Shown here: piece after piece, positions 41,701 through 52,624 of the stretch
Numbering within the stretch: the stretch's first letter is position 1
Layout of the letters: each line of letters starts with the position of its first letter
Source: Cantharellus purpuraceus
Taxonomy: Eukaryota > Basidiomycota > Agaricomycetes > Cantharellales > Hydnaceae
Direction: 5' to 3'
NCBI GenBank assembly: GCA_025174535.1
Contig: JALBUN010000011.1
Coordinates: forward strand, 930,001-994,000
DNA: 64,000 bases
Position numbers and translations under genes: made by a program
The notes under the pieces: generated by a model
The model's input: the letters and a program-made list of their open reading frames with translations, nothing else
Told to the model about the DNA's origin: nothing
Database searches by the model: none

Positions 41701-44461
41701 GGTGGACTTCTCCGTGATTGGAGCTCTACTGTAAGCTCCGCCTCGGATGCTATGCCCTCGATTTGCGAAGCACTTAATCCCATTGGTCCCCTTCCGACGT
41801 TCGCTCCATTGACTCTATCTGCTGGCCTTCTATGCCCAGGCATTGGTCATGTCAAATTTCTGCAGATCAGCGATCGCCCCATAACCGGGTGCCTCTAGTG
41901 GTCTGAGGCGCACTGGCACTGGCGCGGCTGCTGATCAACCATTGAGGTATAGCTTTGGTGGAAAGAAGTTGGTGCAACGATAGCATGCGCTGGGACACTG
42001 CAACAGGTATGTTGATCTCGATAATGCTGATGTAGTACTCCGCGTGTGCGCTCTTCTTACTCATGCACACAGAAGACGACCAAGGTGGACCAGATACTCC
42101 AATACAGTATAGTAATCTACTATATAATGATTGTTTCAGTCGTTTGGCTTTTGTTGGCGTACTTTTGGGCCTCAAAGACGAGTTCCTCTATACTTGCAGC
42201 CTTGCAACATTTATTGGACTGAGACTTGTTGGTCTTCGAGTTGAGGATGAGAGTCTTGAATCTCATTTGCTCCGAAACAGCGATCCCACACAATGCCCAT
42301 GACAAGCTTGATCTTGAAGTATTCGGAACTTCTGGTCTTCGAGAGTGAATAGGAGGTTTGGAACACGCTTACCTTTTGTTGGAACTTCACGGTCGGTCGT
42401 TGGTTATCCATCTCGCGAAATATTGATCTTGCTAGTGTCTTCAAGCGTGCATACAATCAGTGAAGCTGAGCTTGTTGCTTCAGGTTCAGACATTGAACAA
42501 CGACCGCGTGTGATGTTCCTATGATGTTGTCATGACGATTTTGCTGACTGGCCTAGCTGGCCTTCACACCTTGTAGTTGAGCCTTCAACTGAGGTCGGCA
42601 ATCAACCTCGATCCCACGAGCCATTTCTATGGAACATACATTCTTGGGATATTGTGCTTCAAGCCTTGTTAGCCTTCAAGCATAAAAGGTCGCTCGAACC
42701 TTCACGTTGGCTGTGAAGTTGAGATCCACACAGCGTATGTCGAGCTCGTGGTCTTGTGAGGCTTTGGGACTTTCAGCTAGCTTATTCCCCAAATGTACAT
42801 TGAAAGCTTGAGGCTTGCACATCTTGAACTTGAATCTTCACGTCTGATTATTAAATTTGACGCTGACAGTCATGCGATCATGCGAACTTGATATTAGAGT
42901 CAAGCTGTCTGCGAGATTGCTCTTCTTGGACTTGGCCAGTGAGTCACCGAACTGATCTGCGTTGATAAAATAACGGTGTGTGTCTCATAGTGCATTCGGT
43001 AGTTGCTGTCACTATACAACATCCTGCCCCGCCCAAGGTTTTGGTCACATTGTGACGCATGATTGGTTTAAGGGTGATTGGTTGAAGGCCATATCGCAAG
43101 CCTTTCTGTGAGACTCATTCTTTTCTTGATTCCACCCACACAATACGTGTGCCTTCGTTCGACCGGCACACAGAAGCCCGAGGAACCCTGGACGTTTGCT
43201 AAAGAATGACCCATGAAACTAACCCAATATGCTCCTTCACGGTCCATCACTAAACAAAGGTCAGGGTGACATCAACGTCAGATGAGGGAGGACTAACTTA
43301 TATATATTACGATGAGCAGGGGCTGCGAAAAGATTGGCAAGAAACTGTCCTGGAGTAAGCTGAACTGATTACTCGTGAGCTCATGAGCCCATGGGCTGAT
43401 AACATCCAGTTGATGCAGTGTGATATCGACAGTAGGGGTTACACTATTGACCAAAACTCGCGTTATAGACTTCTGATTCGGCCAATGAGGTAAATCAGGG
43501 GCAACGTTGCTGTACAATTGGGTAGGGTTCGTACCAATGGTCTTCCAAACACCAATAGCATAAACACGTTCCTCATGACAATGGATGGGGATAATGAAGT
43601 GGATGACTCTTTTATTTAGTCGATTTCAAGGAAGATTTTCCAGACGGTCGGTTACTGTAATCCTGAATGGCAGGGTTCGATGGGTCCATTGGCGAGGTCA
43701 TCCAACGCTCTTAAAATCAATGCGTTAGGCAGTGAGAATCTATAACAAAAAAAACGCACCCATTGTGACGCACCCACCCCCTGTGACTTGTATGGTTCGA
43801 AGAAGATGAGGTGAAGAACGGATCTGCCAGCGCCTACCCCGACTCGTCTTAACACACCCCCCCATGCCGACGATACTAGGGACGTCGCTTTCGGGGCTTT
43901 CCAGTAATTGAGGGTCAACCACAATAGTGAGAGGTCACCTTCGCGAAATTTCGTTGTAGCGACCTGTTTCTAACCCTCAAATCTTCTAGCCACACGAGGT
44001 GTTGTCAGTACACCACGACCCCTGCCAGGGCCTAGGAAAACTTCTCCAAGCCATGTTTCTGCAACTAAGAATGGGAATAGCCCCAAAGAGAACCTAAGCG
44101 ATATCTCTATACACATCCCATGTCAATCTAACTGCCACAGTTATGCATCGGAGTCTTGTTTAACCCCTGACTCCCTTGGCTCCAGACTTAGTGCATGGAA
44201 TGTTATGTTTTACGTCTACTCCAAGGTTTCAGTAGCCATGATGAATGCATCTGAGCGACCTAGGAGCATGTACATACCCCAGCATCATCTTTACAGCGCG
44301 TGAATTCATGAAAGGCGAGATGAAATGATGATCTTATATCAAATAGAACCGATCCAGCCTGAAACGCCATGCCTTGTTGAGTTGCCCAAGAATTACCTAC
44401 TGGCTGCCCGAAGTCCACGGTGCCCGCGGCAGCCCGCCAGTGCGGACCTCGGGGCTGAACT
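41700..44461. repeat. Upstream part of the F-box-type duplication unit 2
   Basis: Counterpart of 35100-37643. It has a long CTTG-rich stretch at 42190-42900. No gene was recognised. Confidence 0.45.
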
Positions 44462-44513
44462 TTGTCTGATGATTACCTTGCTTAATGTTCAAAATACTAA
44501 TAGAGTCGACCCG
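44462..44513 (+). promoter_or_regulatory. Conserved upstream block of F-box-type gene 2
   Basis: TTGTCTGATGATTACCTTGC is identical to the block before gene 1, although the spacer within the block is 11 bp shorter. It ends 35 bp before the ATG. Confidence 0.5.
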
Positions 44514-44548
44514 CTTATAATCTACTTTGCTTCTCCACTTGATTCTCC

Positions 44549-46607
44549 ATGTCCGTCCGCGTCCCCTTGTCGAGCTTGGAGGTATGCCCAACCGAAGTTT
44601 TGGAGCGAGTTGCCTTCGCTCTTGTTGAGGAAAATCTACTCGGTCCGCCCACTGACTTGGCCCAATTGCTGCGGACGTCAACGTCAATATACTCGAAAAT
44701 ATCCCTAAATAACAACCCTTCGCTTTACTCGAGCATCTTCTCAACAAAATTCGACGCTCGATCGGTGACACGCAGACTTGGCGGGCCCAGGAATGCCGGA
44801 GATATAGCAAATGAGCTAGTCAAACGATTCATGACCTTGAAACGATTAAAATTCATCCCATGTCGCGAATTTTCTACAACCCCAACGGCTCGTGAGGATC
44901 TCTGGGTGGCGTATTTGATGTTCATAGAGCACCATCAAAACAACTATGGGCAGCTTGTCCACTACGCAGGCATCAACCTGTTTGCAACCGAGTATATCAA
45001 ATCCGAGGGACCCTTCCATGATAGAACGGAATGGAACAATGGTTGGAAGGTGGACGATGAGGTTAATGCTCTTGTTGCCTGGCTCTTCTGGTTCACGGAC
45101 AAAGGTATCTTCGATATTCATCCTGATTCGTGAAACTCACGGATCTTTTCAGAGCGCGTAGCAAGTGAGACTGTAGAAGACCGGCAAAATGTGCTGAATG
45201 CCTTTACTCATGTGTTTATAGGGTCTTTCAAGGTGATTCAATTTGCGTAGTCGAGACCTCGTTGCTAAAAACCCTCCCAGTACGGCTCGACACATGCCCC
45301 AATAACTTCATTCTTCATCCCACCTCCCGAGCCTCTGCTTTTGCCACCATCCTGGCCTCCACACGCACTCGCTGCGCTACCATTTTCTCATCCGACATTT
45401 TTAAAGAATCATTTCGGCATAAGCCTACCCATCACCCATCCGCTTCTCACACCGGCTGCATTCCTGATATGCGTTGTCCGTCTTGAGGCCGCCGAAGCTG
45501 CCACGTCGGTTCCCTCTCCAGAGGATTATAACAGTCCAAACCGAAAAAATCCGATAACCAAGTTCGTAGAGTGGGGGCCAGGTCGTGGGGATGATTTTGA
45601 GCACGACTGGCATCGCCTAATCACTTGCTACAGCCCGTGGACCCAGCCAATGATCAGGCGGCGTGTATTCACTCCCGGCATGCTGGCAGGCACTTGGGTT
45701 GGTCGCCTATTTGTGCGTTAGTTTCTCAAATTTGTGATCATCGCCTTGACCAATGTTTATTTCAAGGAAATACCTCAGGCACAGTTTGATGCTATCTTGG
45801 CCTCACGCCCCTGGACAACTTCTCAAGAGCCTCAAATGCATGTATACTCCTGGCCAATGCAGTTTCATGTTCGGTGAGCATTGACGCACTGTACTTGATT
45901 GAGCATCATCGCATACTTGACGCAGTGAATATCATCAATACGACTCGAGTCATACGATTGGCTTCAATGATATCAGTCAGGACTTGAAAGGCGAAGGTAT
46001 ATTCAGAGCGTGGCTTCCTGAAAGTGTACTCATGACCGAAACACCGGTATGCGCTTTCTGCCATTTGACCATTTGCCACTCATGACTAAGACAGCGCCAT
46101 CTGCACTTCAAACCCAAAATTTCCAACAATAACGTACGAGCAACGACATACGAAATCTATGACCCTTCTGAATTGGTGAAACGCGCACTTGATGAAGAAT
46201 TCGAACGTAATGGACCGTCTGGACCGTTTGGCCAAGGAGTATACGACATCATCCTAACGGCTAGGGTGTGTGAAATAACATCCGCCGACAAATAACACTT
46301 TCACATTCTCTAAAATTCAGACAGATGATAGGTTTGGTGATGTTTGGGTTTACAAGGAATACTATGGGCGTGTGAGGGACTGGGATGGCCTTGTGGTACT
46401 TGTTAGCGTGGCTGTACGTCCTTGTTGCTTCCTAAGAACATGTCACTCATGCAGGTTCTCTATGATTAGACGGAGAGAGAGCCTTCGCTGCTCTTCAGTG
46501 GCTACATCCATGGCAACCAGAACCTGGTCGGTAGATGGCGCGAAACCCTAACACCAGTGGATCAGCCAGGATGGGAAGGAGTTTGGAGTATGGTGAAGGT
46601 GCATTGA
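44549..46607 (+). CDS. F-box-type protein, gene 2 (8 exons, 565 aa)
   Basis: Exons: 44549-45104, 45153-45232, 45281-45712, 45767-45873, 45926-46046, 46095-46265, 46321-46413, 46470-46607. Introns are 48-56 bp, all GT-AG, and each sits at the same codon and phase as in gene 1; total 566 codons including stop. The F-box region is LEVCPTEVLERVAFALVEE…LLRTSTSIYSKIS. The protein is collinear with gene 1, with small indels (a shorter Pro-rich loop in exon 3, a GPS repeat in exon 6). No stop or frameshift is present, so both paralogues are probably functional. The role is inferred as an SCF substrate adaptor. Confidence 0.88.
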
Positions 46608-48590
46608 ATTGGATAGTTATATATGAAGCATGTCGTCGTTAAAAGTATACATATTTCCAGTCCTAAGTCTTTAGTTACGCAAATGGGTTTCATTCTCCGA
46701 CTGAAGTATGCGCCGTCGTGATTGTACTTGGTGCACCGGCACTGCCGGTTGCGTTCCATCCTTCTAGTTACCCCCAAGACCTCCCCCTTCTTTGATACCA
46801 TTTTGTCATGAACAGTTACCCGTCTCAAAAGATATCTCGAATCGAACTCGTAGACACTAGCGATTGCTAATACCACCACCTCACGACGCGCAAAATGCTG
46901 TCGTTGACTAATCCCCAAGCTATTTCACATGGAGAATACCCAGTTTTCCGCATCTCTGGATAGTATCAGCCTCGGCTCAACCACGTTGAACGCCTGTTGC
47001 TATGCCAGTATGAAGTTCCCACCTCTCACCTGGCCGCATTCCCCTACTGACATGGGATACTAGATCTATCTAACATTTTCATCTGCACTTGAGATGCCCC
47101 TATATTCTCAGGTTCCACAAAACTCATGCTGCCTACGGTGTCTTGAATAAGACATATTCCGCAGTGATGTTCGCGTTGCGAAGGTTCAGTCACCCACGAG
47201 GCGGCTGAATTGATGACCCTGCCCTCAATTTTACTCTGGTTCCAATGGTAACCTCCGACCTGGGTCCCCAAATCCATATCGACGTGTCCCGGAGATGAGC
47301 ATTGATTTTTGAACATAATAATCCCCGCCTTGGATTCTATCATTCATCTACGCTGTTATTCAAGAACCATCTTCTCCGCAGCGACCATCGGTGGCTCAAG
47401 ATATTCATTCTTCAGAACCTGATGTCAGCCCTTGGCTTAACGTATGAAAAATGTAAATAACCCGCCAGTCGCGTCATCACACCTTCGACTTGCCACGCAT
47501 CTAGAGATATTTCGGATCCCCAACTAGACATATGCTTCTCCCTCATGAGAATCAGGGTATGATGCTCAAGGACGATTTCTCAGTGAGCTCATTGTTACGC
47601 TTGTTGTCAACACTTGTAATTGACTTCGCATCCTTGAAGCAAACAAAATTTCCTGTCCCAGAAGACAACTTTACTTCTTCTCAAAGCCAAAGTAGCGCTT
47701 CATCTGCCTGGATATCTTTCAACTATTCACTCCACTCTACGCCTTAGTTATCTCCTATCACAGAAAGAGCGAAAAAAAAAAGCTGTCATCTGAGTCAAGA
47801 AAGGTGAGGATTACTGGGTCCTGTGTGGAGATCGCACGGGTATATTCAAACTCCGCTCCGACTCATTCTCAACGACATCGCTGAATATCAGGGCGATTGC
47901 GCTCAACTCCTCTTTATCGGAGATATGAAAGTGCCATTTGTCTGCATAGTATCAGTCGACGTCAATCTTTCGGTTATCCCTGGTGCGTATACACCTTCTC
48001 AGGGGCCTCTGGCCACTGATACACACCTTAGGACCTAATTGCCTAGCTGCGATCCAACAGCCAGTCCTCAGTCTGGAAGTCCCATAATTAGTACTGCAGA
48101 GGGCCTAATTCCAACGCAGTCCATCCAACTGGTTGCCTAAGAATCTTGAACTCTGTTCGGGACTACCCGTCATACTGGATCTGAACCCTTCACATCATTT
48201 TGTCCACTAACAGCGATACCACAAACTGGAACGAACACGGTATATAGCGTCTATGGTTGCGAAGAGCACAATATACGTGTGATGTCGAATCGGGTTATCC
48301 GTCGCTTTTCGGCGCTGTATAGCTTGCCGACAGACTGGTTGGTACATCACCCAGTATGGTGGGATGTCACACTGACTTGAAATGGCTGGGGCACAGACGT
48401 TGGCTGTCAAGGCTACAAGGCTCCATAATCATGCTTTGTGTGGGACTGCCCGATCAGCGAACAACGGACGGACGAAAACATCCTCAGCTTCCGTGGGCAC
48501 TTAGTATGGAGCAGAGATGGTTCCTGCACACTCGCTGCCCTTTGATGGCATACCTAGAACCTCATCCTTGAATCTGGAAGTGGCCTGGCG
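46608..48590. other. Gene-poor stretch
   Basis: No ORF with domain support or consistent introns. An A-run with GAAAAAAAAAAGC lies at about 47770. Confidence 0.4.
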
Positions 48591-48599
48591 TTTTGGTGC

Positions 48600-51355
48600 C
48601 TTCGGGCAGTGACTTGTGACCATTCATGCTTCATGCATGCTTCACGCTTCACTGTGATTGCATCTAGAACATAACACACGGAACGTCGATTAGGGTGGGC
48701 ACTAGTATAGTGACAACCGCTTCTCAATGGACTATAAAAACATCCTTCAAATATATCAGTAAAGAATCTGTAACGCCAAGCCTCAAGGCCACAAGCTCAA
48801 GCTTCAAACTTCAAACTCCAAGCCCCATACTACTGCTTGAAGACAGGCAAGGGTGACTTATTCCGAGATCGCAAAGAACCAAGGAACCAAGATTGAACAA
48901 CACGCGATGAAGTCCGCTCTAGAATCGATCGAGATGATCATAAGAATGAAGCTGGCTGAAACAATTGCCATCATAGTAGGGTAGTGTAGTAGATCGCCGC
49001 GCAGAGATCGTCCACACACAATCGGAGAAAGTAAGCGAACAGCGCTGGAAGCCTGTGACCCCTTCCGTTCTAGAAGCTTGACATGATAACGTACACAAAG
49101 AGAAGGTGATGATTCCGCGCCATTATTTGATTAACACGTCCGCGGAAACAGCTCGCTGTCCCCCTCCCCCCCTTCCAAAGTGGCGCCATCATAAGGTGAA
49201 TATTCATTTGAGGGTAGTCGAGCGGGCGAAGCGCCAAAGTGTAACAACCAAAAAAAGGCCCGGAATTAGAAGTGTATCACTTCGGGATCAAGTTCCTTGA
49301 GCGATCTGGAGGGTAAGGAGGGGCAACAGTGGCATGAAAAGCTAAAGGCAACATGAACTTCTAGCCGAAGCACAGGGTGCGGAGCTAGCGTAGAGCGGCC
49401 ATTCTAGTGACCTTCCGTTACCATCATTCTTACACGCGAACCCGAACAAAACCTGTACCAGCGGCACCAGTGCGGGACAAGACAAAGGCCACAATGTGGG
49501 GTAGTCGAAAGGTACCAGCCCATGAATTAAAGCGGTATTCTCAGCAACTTTTGTGGTGCCACAAGAGAAGCCATCTGCTGGGCCGTTCAAGGCTGAAAAC
49601 GATGAAACCATGACATAGGGGGCTCTAAGGGTAGGCATGCTTCCCAGTAGGCATAGGACAAAGCCTACTAGACGTCTACTATATGTCCCACGACATCATC
49701 GCCTTTTCAAGACGATCTCTACAGTCAGAAGCAACCCGATGAGGAGCCGATCCAAGGGTGGTCAGAGAAAGGAAACCATGAATTGCAAGGGGGTCGTTTG
49801 ATGGAGGATACTACCAGGAAAGCCATAGGAGTTGCGCCGGTAGTACATGGCCGAGGCTAGATGCAGGTATGTAGTGACTACTTCACGGTCTTTGGGTATA
49901 CGGTCGACTGAAATGATTACGATCTGGGTAGCTCGAAGAGTCAGTCAAACTCTTCGCAAGAGGTCCATGTGGTCTCGGTCGGAAGTATGCTACAGGTATC
50001 AACCTGAAAGACCAGTCCATCATACGCGCGGATTGTCGATATTATAAAACCTGTCTCCGAAATGTTATCGGGATGTACTCCAAGCAATAGCAACCAACCT
50101 ATCAACCTCTGTGTGGTCCTCCCATGCACTTCAATCTCCTATCTCGTCTTCCTACGCCTCTTTCACATTGCACCATCTTGGGGAAATGCATTTCGACTCG
50201 GCCAGGGCCCCACTATCGACTGGTGCATAGCTGCATGGTTGGAGAGCGGAATACCCTGCTTCCTAAAGACGAATCCCAACAGCTGCATGGCCGAGCAGTT
50301 GAACACCAAGGATAAATCCAGACGGACTCTCGATTGGTTAGCTCAATACCCAAAGCTCCTCGCATTTCTCAACGGCCGCATGGTTGGGTAAAGACAGATC
50401 CTTGCCCAAAGACTTATATCCATAGCTGCATGGTTGGGTGGTAGGACGCAATCGTCTTCCAGAGTATATCCCATAAGATGCTCCATATCCAATCACGACC
50501 TCGACAACCTTGATTTCACTGTGCGGCTAGGGGTCGATAGTCCAGGGCTTGCCAATGAGTAACGTTGCGGAGGCACTTCATGGTCCGGGTGCACCCATCG
50601 CTGCCTTGGGAAGATCATGCTCTTGTCACCGCTGTGTCAGGGTGCGTTGGTGGTCGCGTGGCCGACAAATGAGCTCATATGGAGGAACACACGTTCCGAG
50701 GCTAGCATTTTCCCAAGATACATTGTATCCTCCAACAATCGCCGATGTGTACACTCCTCAACAAGTCTGGTTGACGTATCGATGACTGTCAAGTGGTCCG
50801 CTCCACGCCCCTTAGGCCTCATATTGCGAGAAAACCTAATGTTCGAGTATCGAGGCTCCATTCGAGAGGTGGAACCGTGCATCGATGTGACGAGAACGCA
50901 AGATTTCTCGCGTAAGGCTGGCTCTCGTCATGTACAACGGTGCCAACAGGCTCTGTCGGGCAAGACTGTCGTTGTTGGCATATGGCGACCGCGAGAGCGA
51001 CACCCGTCCTTAGTCAAACAGAGGACAGGATACAGAGACGGATAGGCGGCTTTACCAACCTGTCTATGTGTCCGCGGCCGCTCGACCGGTTGACCGTTTT
51101 GCCCGTTTCCGGAGGTTTCGACTCAAACTCAAAATATATACAAGTTTACATAGAAGCGGGGTAACCAGTAAGTTCGCTGTCTTGAAGTTTGAAGGCAGTG
51201 CATGTGCTAGGCATTTTTACGCTATTCGGGTGGTCATGAGGAGGGTAGAGGAATTAATACCCTGGTCTTTTAATCATTGCTAGTGGAGGTATTGCGTTCT
51301 CTTTCTCTATAATCCATGCTATGACAGACAACGGCTTGTATCACAGCCTTATATC
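48600..51355 (+). repeat. Diverged segmental duplication, copy 2
   Basis: Direct-orientation partner of 29800-32365 (see there). It includes GTAAGCGAACAGCGC (49030) matching GTAAGCGAGCGGCGC (30177), and a copy of the dispersed motif at 50918-50970. No gene was recognised. Confidence 0.7.
50918..50970 (+). repeat. Dispersed motif, copy d
   Basis: GGCTCTCGTCATGTACAACG then GTGCCAACAGGCTCTGTCG. It is the partner of copy a within the segmental duplication. Confidence 0.55.
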
Positions 51356-52624
51356 CAAAAACCTTATAGCACGGTGACCTACCAGTACTCTTGCAATTAC
51401 TAGGAGCTACGTGCACCCGTGCACTCCTGGTAAGCAGCTTCCACGTCCTTCACCGAACAGTGATCGAACATCACTTCACTGTGATGATGCTGCCTATTGG
51501 GGTGTATTTTATTACTTCTACGGCATGGTGCCTATAACCCGTTTCCGTTTCAAGTTCTATTTGGCGGCAGTCCCTAGTTTTGTCCGAATGAGCGGCCAGG
51601 TGTCGATCTATCCCTGTGGTCTCTCTTGGCGCATCGTGAAGACCGATTGTGTGGTGGGTTTAATGCACATTACTTCAAGAAGCAGTGTTGTATTCTTCCG
51701 AAGGTACACTGTTTCTTCTCTTCTCTTTATTCCACCTGACTTGTCGAGTGGTTGAGTATCGACTGTTCTTTGAGCCGATTCATATGCTTTTCATGCCTTC
51801 CATCCCCTTGTGCCCAGCGATCCACGCCGGTGCTGTCGCTTGTAGCTGCTGGAACAGCACGCTTGTCACTAGACAGCAGATCTGCTCTTCTCAACCCCGA
51901 TTAGTTTTGTTTTGCGAGATGGAATGCTCTGCAAGTTACTTGCATATCTAATTATTTTTCATCATGATACATGTTGTTTTCTTCCCCTGTTGATATTACA
52001 CCTGATATGACAACTGGTCTTTCTAGAGCACACCTCCTTGCACATGCATAACATGCAACCCTTCTGTCAACACACAGTCTGTCGGTGTATGTTCACTTTG
52101 TTTCGTGCACTACCACCTTGCTAGGGATTTACTTTGGTGCAGCGGGTTCCATAACACTTGTCTTCCATCCTGCGTGGTAGAATTTCTGTCGCCTGCATAA
52201 TCTTGTGTCGCTGACAGCTACTTGACGCGTTTTTCCACCGCTTGTTGCTTGATGAAAAGTTGATAACTTGCTTGACTTCCACGATAGAAGCGCAAAAGCG
52301 TCTCAACCTCGAGCGCAAGTAGTAGGTAGATTCCCAAGAATGGCAGATAGTTGTGATAACTGAGGGGTGAAGCAGCAACCTTCCTAATGATAATACAGGG
52401 TAATGACGTCTAATGAACTCCTGTGCTCTTAAGGTGTCAGTGACGTACTCCCTTCCTACCAATCCTTTGGCCGTCCCAAATGACCCTAAATGAATAAAAA
52501 AGCAAACGGTTACACTTTTTTGTGGACCAATGTCCCAAACAGCAAGATGGGCCATTGGCTTTCTGTGCCAAGCTCTGACCGCAAACAGCTACATCCAGCG
52601 CTACAAGGGGTGTCATTCGTGCAA
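51356..52624. other. Intergenic, 3' side of laccase
   Basis: No supported gene. It probably includes the laccase 3' UTR near 52.5-52.6 kb. Confidence 0.4.
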
